Positions 1 through 7,995 of a DNA stretch of 18,139 nucleotides are shown here, one piece after another (the first letter of the stretch is position 1; the number at the start of each line of letters is the position of its first letter). This DNA comes from Pavlovales sp. CCMP2436 (lineage: Eukaryota; Haptophyta; Pavlovophyceae; Pavlovales). A program made the position numbers and the translations under genes. The stretch is taken from positions 11,950-30,088 of the forward strand of contig MU632118.1 in assembly GCA_026770615.1 (NCBI GenBank). Direction: 5' to 3'. A model generated the notes under the pieces. That model was not told the DNA's origin. It did not search any database and saw only the letters and a list, made by a program, of their open reading frames with translations.

Positions 1-443
1 CGCGTGCCGATGGATCTCCGGTAGTGTGCCCGGGCAAGGGCGTTTAGGGAGATGATCTGCTGGTTGCTGTTTGTCGTGTTCCCACGCTGGGCAGCGATCG
101 GGGCCAGCGCTCTCAAGCGCGCGAGCAGCAGCTGCGTATGGCCGCGTGCCGCGATCGTACCGATCGTGTCGATGAGTTGCTTCTTGATGCGCGCGGCCGC
201 CTCCATCGGACTCACGCTCATCAGCGCGTACATCTTGCGGCCTTCCTGCGCCGCGATTTCTTTGATGAGCCAGTGCGTATCGGCGCTGACCTCACCGAAA
301 GCGCCGATAACGATCCCGCGGATCGGCTTGACGGTGTTGAGCTTGGCCTCGATCGGGCCGATGCTGGCGTTCGGGCCGTTTAGGTGGGGGCCGGGTAGTG
401 CGAGGCCGAATACCCTGTCCTGGGCACGAGCTTTCCTGAGACT
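1..443. repeat. Left long inverted repeat of a ~14-kb element
   Basis: The reverse complement of this segment matches 13574-14014 with scattered substitutions and a few short gaps. Similarity starts at the outer end, where position 1 pairs with 14014. It stops at the inner end just after the word GAGCTTTCCTGAGA, near 443 and 13574. The outermost 59 bases also match 18080-18138 in inverted orientation, with one visible mismatch. The arrangement resembles the terminal inverted repeats of polinton-like elements. It could also be two inverted copies of a dispersed coding repeat, because the segment contains an outward-reading frame. The repeat may continue left of the window. Confidence 0.85.
1..443 (-). 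pseudogene. Outward-reading ORF fragment, resembles a retroelement C-terminal tail
   Basis: On the minus strand the whole repeat is open, with no stop codon, and it runs off the window edge. Recognisable stretches are RIVFGLAL-like and GPNASIGPIEAKLN near the inner end, then IRGIVIGAFGEVSADTH in the middle, and NALARAHYRRSIGTR at the outer end. The pattern of a short strand with GAFGE followed by helices rich in A, R and L reminds me of the C-terminal tails of reverse-transcriptase-bearing ORFs in algal genomes. That is recollection of a pattern, not a search result. The right copy (13593-14045) keeps the same frame with mostly conservative changes, so the frame was probably once translated. 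No start codon is evident here, so it is a fragment. Confidence 0.45.
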
Positions 444-893
444 ATTGTATATGCTCTTATAGCTACTGATCAGGGCTATTGCATATACCCAAGCTATACT
501 GCCTACATGCCTGCCCGTAGCACACAGCACCGCACGCACTTACTGGCCACAACCCGTGTCATACGGGAACCAGTTGCTGGTTTGGCTCATTCTACTCGGT
601 AGATATGCAGCCACAGCACAGTGATGAGCGATGGCTCGATATAGCAACACGGACTGCTGACGCGACTATTTCGGTCGCTGCAACTGGATTGTGTTGCTAT
701 TCAGAGGTCGCGGTCTTGAGTCGCTCAGCTTTTGAACTGATCGTCTCCGTTCGTCGAAGATCCTGTAGTCCAATGTGAACCTGCCGCCCGTCGACCTCTC
801 GACGGGTACCGACTAGCGCTGCAAGGACTAGTCGAGAGAAGTAGTAGACCGGCGTATCCAACACTTTCTGCCACAGCTTGCAGCTCGTAAATA
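444..893. other. Intergenic stretch without a recognisable gene
   Basis: No convincing coding frame is seen on either strand; the short open frames here lack coding-like composition. Base composition is more balanced than in the neighbouring genes. The stretch probably holds the promoter and 5' leader of the small gene that starts at 894, but I cannot point to a definite core promoter element. Confidence 0.5.
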
Positions 894-1208
894 ATGACGA
901 TGCTGCCCAACTCGGTCTACTCGGTGAAGATGATGGACCTGTGCACCAAGACCTTCTTCGAGGCCACGGCGGCCGCGAACCGGCTGGAGGTGCGCACCGC
1001 CAAGAACGGGCGGCGCGCCTTCGTGGCGAACACGCCGACCGATCGCGCCAACCTCTGCTGGAAGTTGGCGAGCGCCGCGCAGATCGACCTCTTCTCCGGC
1101 GTCGCTCAGGAGCCCGCCGGCGTCGCTCAGGAGCCCGCCGGCGTCGCTCAGGAGCCCGCCGAATTGGAGCCGCCCGCCAAGCGCGTCCGCAAGCCGAAAC
1201 TGGTTTAA
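894..1208 (+). CDS. Small basic-tailed hypothetical protein (104 aa) with triplicated heptapeptide
   Basis: The frame starts at the first ATG after an in-frame stop region (TAAATAATG) and ends at TAA. I do not recognise the family. Residues 1-68 look like a compact domain: it opens MTMLPNSVYS and includes a helix containing KTFFEATAAANRL. Residues 69-89 are three identical copies of GVAQEPA encoded by a perfect 21-bp tandem repeat. The last 15 residues are basic (PAKRVRKPKLV) and could bind nucleic acid or act as a nuclear localisation signal; this is inference. The gene reads toward the Rep-like gene at 1300, about 90 bases downstream, so the two may belong to one module. The stop codon lies inside a second, AT-rich tandem repeat. 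The frame is intact, unlike most of its neighbours. Confidence 0.55.
   Translation: MTMLPNSVYSVKMMDLCTKTFFEATAAANRLEVRTAKNGRRAFVANTPTDRANLCWKLASAAQIDLFSGVAQEPAGVAQEPAGVAQEPAELEPPAKRVRKPKLV
1098..1160 (+). repeat. Perfect 3x21-bp tandem repeat inside a coding frame
   Basis: Three identical in-frame copies of a 21-base unit that begins GGCGTCGCTCAGGAG. Each encodes GVAQEPA. Complete identity points to recent slippage or unequal exchange. Confidence 0.95.
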
Positions 1209-1253
1209 AACTGGTTTAAAACTAGTTTAAAACTAGTTTTAAACTAGTTGAAA
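1199..1253. repeat. AT-rich ~11-bp tandem repeat (ACTRGTTTAAA)
   Basis: Five adjacent units of about 11 bases: ACTGGTTTAAA twice, then ACTAGTTTAAA, ACTAGTTTTAA and ACTAGTTGAAA. The first unit contains the stop codon of the 894-1208 gene. The units contain small palindromes (ACTAGT, TTTAAA). The array separates this gene from the Rep-like gene and contrasts with the GC-rich surroundings. A role as a termination, polyadenylation or replication-related site is possible but unproven. Confidence 0.9.
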
Positions 1254-1299
1254 ATTAGATTAAATTCGGCACAGGCGGACGGGAAGCGCGGGAAAAGAT

Positions 1300-2111
1300 A
1301 TGCCAACGCGAGCCGTTGCCGCACGCGCCCGAAGCGGCCTCGACGTCGCGCGCGGCCGGCTCGGTCTGCAGCTCGGCGTGCGCGACACGCGCGTCGACCA
1401 CCTCGACGCTGCGCTCCCGGCGGCACCACGCGACGCGACCCTGAGCGGCAAGGTCACGAGCAGCATCCAAGTCGCGATCTGCAGCTCGACCGCCGACGGC
1501 ATGCGCGCCGCCGCGTGGGACAAGGCCTCGGGCGAGTGGAAGGCGCGCGCGACGGGCGGGCGCCGCACGGACTTCAAGACGGCCGGCCTTAAGTACGACC
1601 ACAACCTGGGCAAGGCGGGCGAGGCCATCGGTCGTCGTCGCCAAGAAAGCAATTTTTATATATCATTAAATACAAACCGTCGCAAGTTCAACGAGACGCA
1701 GGACCCGGCCGCAGTACAGACCGCGCTCAACGTCTGCTTCGGCAAGCAGATCTTCGACATCCTGAGCTTCGGCCCGGCGCACCCGGACGTGTACGCATTG
1801 GACGCGCTGCACCCGAACGGATCGTGCAGCAGGTGGACGTGAAGGCCGGGGTCGAGCGCTGGCCCATGACCGGGGCACTGCATGCCCACATCTACCTCAC
1901 CATCAGCCACTACTCGCAGCTGCGCGTCAACAAGCTCGCGCTCCAGGCGCTCTTCAAGCAGGCGTACAACAAGGCGGCCTCGAGCGGCTCCGGGCAGATC
2001 CCGATGCACGCGCTGCCCGCCTGCAAGATCTAGCTGCAGGCGCAGACCGACTGGGGGCACATCGTCGCGCACTACCTCAACAAGCAAGTCAGCACCGTGA
2101 CGGGCGCCTGA
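1300..2111 (+). pseudogene. Probable HUH-superfamily Rep endonuclease, one frameshift and one stop
   Basis: HUH endonucleases nick a DNA origin and stay covalently bound through tyrosine to start replication or transposition. Three Rep-like motifs appear in the right order. Motif 1-like FYISLNTN lies at 1654-1677. The metal-binding H-x-H, read as LHAHIYLTI, lies around 1878-1904. The catalytic-type Y-x-x-K, read as HYLNKQ, lies at 2070-2087. The first part (ATG 1300 to about 1815) is in one frame; the rest is in the frame one base earlier. A TAG at 2031-2033 then interrupts the second frame just before motif 3, which ends at TGA 2109-2111. The length, about 265 codons, suits a stand-alone nickase without its own helicase. 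The N-terminal 100 residues are unrecognised. Intact motifs around lesions suggest recent loss or indel errors. Alternatives are another H-x-H metalloprotein or chance motif matching. Confidence 0.55.
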
Positions 2112-2279
2112 ACCGTGAACCGACTTAGCTCAAGCTATCAATGAGCTCTTATCGAGCTATTATTGAAGCTACTGAAGCAAAGTATTTAAGTATTTAATTG
2201 TTTAGAGTAGTGAAGTATTTAAGCAGAGTTCATACTTAGTCAAGCTCGCTTGCATATTTTTCGCGCGCAACCGTCAGCC
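2112..2279. other. AT-rich intergenic spacer
   Basis: The spacer is much more AT-rich than its neighbours and contains the repeated words GAGCT, GAAGTATTTAAG and AAGTATTTAAG. It lies between the Rep-like gene and the small membrane-protein frame, so it may hold the terminator of the first and the promoter of the second. No definite signal can be named. Confidence 0.4.
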
Positions 2280-2529
2280 ATGATCGGCTGCCTCGCGGGC
2301 TTGTTCCTCACCTCGGCGGGTGCCTTCAACCACGACGCGCTCCTCCGTCTGGGGTCAATCGCGCTCGTCGACCTCGTCGGCACGGTGCTCATCGCCGGCG
2401 CCCTCGCCCGCAGCTACCGGTACCCGCTCCTGCCCGCGCTCGCCGGCGCGCTCGTCCTCGGCGAGGCAGTACACCTCGCGCTCTTCATCGACACGCCCGT
2501 GACGGAGGCGCTCCTCGACCGAGCCCTAG
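2280..2529 (+). CDS. Small hydrophobic membrane protein (~83 aa), end uncertain
   Basis: Translation from ATG 2280 gives a strongly hydrophobic protein. There are three likely membrane segments: around residues 2-16 (IGCLAGLFLTSAGAF), 20-42 (with IALVDLVGTVLIAG), and 48-72 (with LPALAGALVLGEAVHLALFI). Family unknown. Small multi-pass proteins of this kind are common accessory genes in algal viruses, but that link is only suggestive. In the starting frame the reading stays open far into the antisense of the helicase gene, which cannot be real coding. A TAG one base out of frame at 2527-2529 is the likely true end if one base has been gained or lost. The gene converges with the TV-Pol gene, whose stop is at 2535, so the two would end almost tail to tail. 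The 2280 start is preferred because the 2250 alternative is TTG. Confidence 0.45.
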
Positions 2530-2534
2530 GCGGC

Positions 2535-4372
2535 CTAGTCCTCGGCCGTCTGCGCCGCGGCCTTCTCCGCGAGGCTGGCCTCGAGCGCGGCGGCCAGCTC
2601 CAGGTCCTCCGCCGCCTCGAGCTCCATACGCTCGCACAGGCTCGCATCCTCCGCCTCCGCCTCCACCTCGAGGCTGGCCTCCGCCTCTGCATCCGGCCTT
2701 CTTTGAGCGAGGGCGCAGCGGCAGTACATCGTGCGCTGGTTCTTCTCGATGCTCTTGCGCGTGCATTTCTCGTAGGCTGGGCGCACCTTGGTGTGGCCGT
2801 TCACGCTGCGCAGCGGCATCCAGAGGAACTTGAGGTTGAAGGCCTTGGTCATGGCGAGCGCGAGCGCGGTCAGCTCCTGTTTGGAAGTGGGCCTCGGCGT
2901 ACCCGAGTACTCAAGGTCGTCGTAGAAGGCATGCACCATCAAGGACGCCAGCACGTCGCCCTTGAGGTCGGAGACCACCTGCGTCTGGAAGAAGCGCTCG
3001 AGCTTGTCCTCAAGTGTGTCCGGCGGCGCCGCGGCGAGCGACTCGGCGACTGATGTCGCCTCGAGCGGGACGAGCGACTCCTCGCCGCCGCAGAGCTGGT
3101 AGCGGTGGCAGTGGTAGGCCATGTACATGAAGCACTCGATCAGCGCGATGTTGTTCTTGCCCAGGTCGTTCGCGAAGCTGTTGTCGCCCACGCGGTGGTA
3201 CTTGCACAGCTCCGCGCGCGCGGCCGGCGCATCGAAGGGCGCGGTAGCCGACTCGCGGTGGTGCTCGATGGACGCCTGCATCAGCTCGGTGACTTGGAAA
3301 CCGCGCGCCGCCACCGCATCCCACATGCGCAGCTCGTTGACCGAGTGCGCGCGCGCGTCCGGGTGGTTCTTCTTGGCCTCGTGCAGCAGCCGCTCGAGAT
3401 TGGCGGCCTGCGCCTGTGTGCTGAGGTAGTTGGTCACGCGGAAGGGGATTACCTCGATGCGCTCGAGCGTCGCCGTGTCCGCCGGCTGGTCGCGCACGCC
3501 CGTGTCGAAGGTGAGGTCCAGGTTGACGGCGAAGAGCGGCGTGGTGTCGCGTTCGTCACGCTCTGCGTCGTCTTCCCGTACGGCTTGCGTGCGCCTCCCG
3601 AGCTGACGGGGCCTCCGGTAAACTTCTTGAAGTTGTCGGTCTTGATGCGGACGCCCTCCTCCAGGATCACAATCTTGGAAGTGAGCGCCTCCGCCAGGCT
3701 CACGTTGATCTCGGACTTGGGGTTGAAGAGGTGCTCGGCCGTCGCCTCCGCCACCCACCTGTAGCTGTCGGTCTGCCCGAGGGCGTTGCGCATGCAGAAG
3801 ACGTGCTTGAGGCGGCTCACGAAGTCCGACTTGCCGTTGTTCCCCGCGCCCGTCAGCGCCGGCGCCTTCTTGCGAAAATTGCCGCCGCGCATCAGCGCCG
3901 CGACCGAGATCCTGCCCCAGCACCGCTCGCGCGCCTCATCGCTCTCGAAGAAGCCCTCGTCCGCCTGTCGCAGCTCCGCGGCAGTCGTCTCGCGGCACTG
4001 CTCCTGCCACGCCGTGTAGTCAAGGCAGAGCGACACGCAGTAGTGGTCATGCTCCGTGTAGTCGCGCGCGGTGTCCGAGAGCCAGTCGTACACCTTGTCC
4101 GCCAGTGCGATCTCGCGGTTGTTCGGGTTGTTGCCGAGCCACATCTCACCGTTGAAGTTGCGCGCATAGATGCGCAGCGCCGAGTGGTACGACGTCCATG
4201 ACCACGCCCCGCACAGCGATTTGCCCCACTTGATGTTCACGCCCGGGTTATCAAATTCCATTTTCGCCGCGAACGCGCGCACTGCCGACGTGAGGCCCTG
4301 CGGCGGGTCGGGCGCGTCGAACTTGTGCCACAGCTTTCGAAGGCAGCCAGGAGGCACCACAGGGCAGCAGGA
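2535..4372 (-). pseudogene. TV-Pol C-terminal superfamily 3 helicase (D5/primase-helicase type), one frameshift
   Basis: The frame from 4372 reads through KLWHKFDAPD, SWTSYHSALRIYARNF and LSDTARDYTEHDHYC, which fits the D5_N-like region that precedes viral SF3 helicases. The Walker A loop TGAGNNGKSDF is at about 3856-3821. Walker B-like KIVILEEG is at about 3676-3654, and the B' loop IKTDNFKKFTGG at about 3650-3612. After a one-base frame change near 3555 comes motif C-like PLFAVNLDL at about 3537-3512, then LERIEVIPFRVTNYL, the arginine-finger region. About 250 further residues, ending in a Glu/Ala-rich tail, finish at TAG 2537-2535. SF3 helicases form hexamers that unwind replication forks. 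All key residues are present, so only the frameshift argues against function. The unclassified C-terminal domain (FMYMAYHCHRYQ, DVLASLMVHAFYDDLE) may be a winged-helix or DNA-binding part. Confidence 0.75.
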
Positions 4373-4495
4373 CTACGAGTAAGGCCAGGCTTACCGCCGC
4401 GCAGATAGCAGAGGCCTCCATTGTAAGTACGGACTTGAAAAAAAAACCCTTTAATAAATAAAATAAATAACTAAAAAGAAAACACTAGTACACAC
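4373..4495 (-). other. Probable frame-preserving spliceosomal intron between polymerase and helicase domains
   Basis: On the minus strand the coding sequence ends with AAG CAG and continues GTGTGTAC, a plausible donor, at 4495. An AT-rich, T-tract-containing stretch with stop codons follows. Acceptors TCGTAG at 4373 or TTCGAAAG at 4334 both rejoin coding sequence in the same frame. The intron would be 123 or 162 bases, both multiples of three. The composition drop against the GC-rich exons supports an intron. The alternative is a short AT-rich insertion that disrupts the gene. Confidence 0.45.
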
Positions 4496-5721
4496 CTGCT
4501 TTTTCTGCTCGCGCCAGTACATATTGTTGTTGCTGTCCTTCACGAGCTGCTGCGCGTCCGCCTTGCAGAAGGCGACCATGAAGGCCATGTCGTCCCCCTG
4601 CTTGATCGGCGAGGCCCTGTCGTCGATCATGTCCAGCGGGAAGCCCGTGACCTGCAGCACGTAATCCGCGAGGCTCGTGGGCTCCGACAGGAAGACGTGC
4701 GAGAAGCTGAGCGGCGTCGCCTCGTGCTCGTAGGCCGGGGTCGAGCTCGGCGTTGGCGGCCGTGGCGAGCAGCTGGCACACGTGGAGGCCCTCCTCGGCG
4801 TCGGCCACCATCTCAACGTACAGCGCGTCGTGCACGCGGAAGCCCGTCGTGTAGCCGCTCTCCGAGATGAAGCGCTCGCCCGCGCTGATCGATAAGAACT
4901 CTGCGTCCTGCAAGCGGAGCGCAAAGAGGCGGCGCAGCTGCTTGGCGTTGCTCTCGTACGGCTTGGAGTCGGCCGCCATGTAGTACCCGTAGAGCTCCGC
5001 GTCCTCCTTGAACGCCTGCATCAGGTGGGTAACGTCGCTCTCTATGCCGTGCACCAGCGCGAGCCCGGCGCCCGAGAGCTTGCAGTTTTGCTCCTTCTCG
5101 AACGTGTCGTAGTTGCCGCCAAAGGTCAGGCGCAGGATGAGGGACTTGGTGAGCGCGGCGAAGTCGGTCCTGTCCGCCCCCAGCCAGATCGTGATCGCCG
5201 ATGACCCGGCAGCACTCGACGCGGCGCGAGACGTAATGGCGCAGAGCCGGCAGCGCGAGGTTGTAGGAGCGGGCGGCCCAGGTCAGCATGATCGTGAGCT
5301 GGCACGACTTCGCATCGAACTCGTCGTAGATCCCGGCGAAGAGGAAGGCGCGGATGGGGCGCTTGTAGTTCTGCACACTCGAGTACTTGCGACCCACGGA
5401 GGCGGAGTGCTTGCCGTAGGCGTTGCGGTGGTTGAAGTGGAGCCGCTCGCCGACGCGGATGCCGTAGAGCAGCACATGCTCGAGCGAGTTCCGCTGGTGG
5501 TGCGTCGCGTCCTTGGCGCTGACCACGTGCAGCAGGTCGAGCGAGGCGAACGTACGCAGGGTCTCGTAGTTGTAGTCCGCGGCAAGAGACTCGCCCTGGT
5601 TGCCCGAGGGAAGCGGCGCCTCGGCGCTCAAGTTCACCTCGTCGTGGCGGCGGCGGACTGGCGTGCCCAGCGGCGAGCCCATCAGCGAGCCCATCAGCGA
5701 GCCCACCGGCGTCATCGGCAC
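4496..5721 (-). pseudogene. TV-Pol polymerase domain (PolA-like), frameshifted twice
   Basis: The domain resembles the template-dependent polymerase core shared by family A DNA polymerases and virophage-type TV-Pol. Motif A-like IYDEFDAKSCQLTIM is at about 5331-5287, with the metal-binding Asp expected in YDEFD. Motif B-like TKSLILRLTFGG, with its conserved Lys, is at about 5153-5118. Motif C-like VHDALYVE, with the HD pair, is at about 4835-4812. Motif A sits in the frame starting at 5721, B and C in the next frame (switch near 5190). The following LSFSHVFLSEPTSLADYVLQ region is in the third frame (switch near 4735). The order and spacing A, B, C are right for the family, which makes chance unlikely. 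The third frame runs into a stop at 4451 unless a GT-AG intron beginning at 4495 is removed, after which the helicase follows in phase. The upstream acidic linker around 5740-5700 is continuous with the disordered extension. Confidence 0.7.
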
Positions 5722-7220
5722 ATCGTCCTCGTCGTCGCTCGGCGGGGGGCTTTGTCCGAAGGAGGTGGGCGAGCGCGGGATGGTGGCGGGGCTCTGACCG
5801 AAGCTCTGGCCGAAGGAGGTGGGCGAGGGCGGGACGGGGCTCCGGGAGGCAAAAAAGGGCGAGTACGAGGGCGAGGCGAGCTTGCGGGGGCCAGCACCGG
5901 GCGGCGGGCGCGGCGGATCACCGGCGAGGACGCATCCGAGGGCGGCGTGAGGCAGGGCGAGCGGCGCGTCAGTGGCAGGGCAATGCGCGGCGGCGAGGTC
6001 AGGTGAGGCGCAAGCAAGCGGCAGGCACGGGCGACGGCCGGTGCGGCGGCGGCGAGCTCGTAGTCATCGTCGAAGCTCTTGCGCGGCGAGACCTGCGGCG
6101 ACGGCGAGCGGCAGGGCAGTTGCTCCTTGGTGGGCGGCGGCAGGTTCTCATCGTTCGGGAGCGGCGCAGGCAGGCGGCTTGGCACCCCATCGTTCGGCGG
6201 CGTAGGCGGCATGTCCGAGAGCGGCTCCGTGGCGGGGGGCGCGTACTGCTTCTGGTGGCCGCCACGGCCGCGGCGGTAGTGCTTCTTGCCCTGGGTCGCC
6301 TGCTCCTGCTCCTCCTCCGACGACAAGCACGTGTTGTCGGCCTGCGCCACTGGGTTCACCGGACCGAGGACGAGGCGGCGGCGCTGCTTGACGTGAGTGC
6401 GCGGCGCGCGTTTTTTTTTTTTTGAGAGAGTGGACTCGACGGACGCCTCATGCCCGAAACCGTCCTCGTCGCAGAGCAGCATCTCGGCGGTGTCGGCGCG
6501 AGGAGGCAGCGCCAGGGGGGGCATGGCGTGCTGGTCGCCCAGGATGCCGTACGGGTAGCCCGCGGGGTTGGCGCGCGGCGCGTCGAGATGGGCGCCGAAC
6601 GCGTCGCCGAGCGGGTCGCCGGCGGAGAAAGCGTAGCCGACCTTGGACTGCTTGAAGAGGCTCGCCATGAAGCCACCAGAGCGGGGGGGCGTGTGCTGGC
6701 CCTCGACGGCCGCCATGACCGTCACGGGCGTAATGGGCGACTTGGACTTGGCGGGCGGCGACTTGGACTTGGCGGGTGGCGACTTGGCGGCGGGCGCGGC
6801 GGCGGGCGCTTCACAGCCGAAGAGCACCATGTAGTTCGACTTGGCGGCGGGCGCGGCGGCGGGCGCTCCACCACCGAAGAGCGCCACGTAGTTCGACTTG
6901 GACTGGGACTTGGACAGGGGCGCGGCGACGGGCGCGTTGGGGCCGAAGAGCGCCTGGTTGATGAGCGAGCGCTCCCCCGTCTGCGCCTCCGGGAGCACGA
7001 GGTAGGGCGACTTGGACTTAGACTTGGACAGGGGCGCGGCGGCGGGCGCGTTGGGGCCGAAGAGCGCCTGGTTGATGAGCGAGCGCTCCCCCGTCTGCGC
7101 CTCCGGGAGCGCCTCGAGGGGGAACATGGGGCTTACCGTGTACTCGAGGCGCTCCGGGTTGTACGAGGGGCGGCGCGAAATAGGCTAGAACGCGCCGAAG
7201 CAGGACGAGCCGAGCAGCAT
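5712..7220 (-). pseudogene. Pro/Ser/Ala-rich disordered extension of the TV-Pol gene with internal repeats
   Basis: This frame, open from 7184 after a TAG, encodes about 470 residues of low-complexity sequence. It holds two copies of a 38-residue unit (114 bp apart, centred near 7080 and 6965) containing GERSLINQALFGPNAP. LFG-x-x-AP-x-AAP appears four times in all, followed by PPAKSKS repeats. Further on is a basic, nuclear-signal-like run KKKKRAPRTHVKQRRR encoded over a 13-T run at about 6411-6423. Near 5920 the sense moves to the next frame, which reads KLASPSYSPFFASRSP, then twin TSFGQS motifs, then an acidic SDDEDDVP before joining the polymerase domain. The function is unknown. The composition is typical of intrinsically disordered regions, and the SPSYSP words echo RNA polymerase II tail heptads by analogy only. 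It could also be a separate gene fused by readthrough. Confidence 0.5.
6914..7116 (-). repeat. Two in-frame 114-bp direct repeats
   Basis: The word CGCCTGGTTGATGAGCGAG occurs at 6951 and again at 7065, an exact offset of 114 bases (38 codons), with long matching flanks on both sides. The units differ by a few bases. The duplication falls within the low-complexity part of the TV-Pol gene. Confidence 0.9.
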
Positions 7221-7629
7221 GCCGTGCGCTGAGAGGCACAGGGGCGGCGAGGGGCAGAGGGGCGGCGAGGGGCGTGAGCGCAGGCGCGGGTACGCCCGTG
7301 AAGCGGCTAGGACGCAGCGCAGTGCCTCCGCGGGAGCAGAGCGTGCGGTTGCGGGCGCGGGTAGGCTTCAGGTAGGTACCATCGACGAGTGGCGAGAGCG
7401 AGAGACTTTCGGTGGTGGCCTTGAGATGCTGGGCGTCGTGGGCGGCGCGCTGCTCGTCCTCGTGGCGCTGCACCTTGTCCTCGCCGTGATCGAATTCGTC
7501 GTTCGGGTTCTTGGAGATGTTCTTGGGCGCGCGCTGCGAGAGGTCGAGCAGGCGCGCGGCAGCGTCATGCGGCGGGGAGCGAGGGAGTTCATCGAGCACG
7601 AGGTCCAAGCGCGCGGGGGGCTGCTGCAT
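7220..7629 (-). pseudogene. Putative N-terminal coding segment of the TV-Pol gene (or a separate small gene)
   Basis: The frame opens at ATG 7629 (MQQPPARLDLVLDELPRSP). Non-repetitive, coding-like sequence follows, including NISKNPNDEFDHGEDKVQRH and SLSPLVDGTYLKPTRARNR, until about 7230. Coherent sequence then continues one frame over from ATG 7220 (MLLGSSCFGAF), which hits TAG 7187-7185 and resumes in the same frame as PISRRPSYNPERLEYTV. I read this as one original chain with a one-base lesion near 7220-7240 and a nonsense change. An alternative is a separate short upstream gene, with the polymerase gene starting at 7220 or 7127. No domain is recognised. A six-C run near 7616 is another possible slippage point. 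In the frame across it, an open stretch extends back to 7703 without an ATG. Confidence 0.4.
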
Positions 7630-7995
7630 GATGCGAACGGGATGCCTTGCTGCTCTGCGGACGCGCTGTACGGGAGTGGATCCGCGTTTGGGCGGGAATT
7701 CACAGTGTCAAATCGACTTCAGAGCTGCTCGGGACCCGTATTAATCGTCTCGAGTCGCACTCAGTGTAGTCAAAGCTATTCCTATTCGAATCTATTTTAG
7801 AAAGGGGCTCCTATTCATGCATCTCTCATTGCGTATGTATTGCTGCATAGGCGAGGCGGGTAGTGCCTGACGAATTGATCGGATCTCGAGCTTCCAAAAT
7901 CTGGATTCGAAGGTTCCAAAAAAATTTAAGTTGAAGACAAATGGCTATTGGCGTATTAATCGCGTAGCCTTTTTTCATCTTTTCTATTCACTCAT
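7630..7995. promoter_or_regulatory. Divergent intergenic region with a twin 11-bp motif
   Basis: This region separates the minus-strand polymerase gene from the plus-strand 7996 gene and should contain both promoters. The word CGTATTAATCG occurs exactly at 7737-7747 and again at 7952-7962, the latter 33 bases before the plus-strand ATG. The region is far more AT-rich than its flanks. No classic TATA box is placed with confidence. The motif pair is a candidate shared promoter element; this is inference from position only. Confidence 0.35.

Larger units (their letters stand above)
2535..7629 (-). pseudogene. Giant TV-Pol-type gene: disordered N-terminus + polymerase A-like domain + SF3 helicase, multiply frameshifted
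   Basis: This entry gives the whole locus; the domain entries below give details. The reading order on the minus strand is: an N-terminal segment (7629-7220), a Pro/Ser-rich low-complexity region (7220-5700), a family-A-like polymerase core (about 5640-4740), a linker with a probable intron (4495-4373), a superfamily 3 helicase (4333 to about 3100), and an acidic C-terminus ending at 2535. The combination of a polymerase domain related to PolA and T7 RNA polymerase with an SF3 helicase in one chain defines the TV-Pol family of virophages and polinton-like elements. The coherent sequence changes frame near 7220, 5920, 5190, 4735 and 3555, and an in-frame TAG lies at 7187-7185. With every break ignored the product would be roughly 1600 residues, twice a typical virophage TV-Pol, mainly because of the N-terminal extension. 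Confidence 0.7.

Noticed and set aside
52..462. 136-codon plus-strand frame in the left repeat (and its counterpart 13963-13592)
   Set aside because: The opposite strand encodes the more coherent chain, open over the entire arm in both copies. This frame looks like its antisense shadow.
2530..3053. Continuation of the membrane-protein frame to 267 codons
   Set aside because: Beyond about 2529 it lies antisense to the helicase C-terminus and turns into Leu/Arg-rich shadow sequence.
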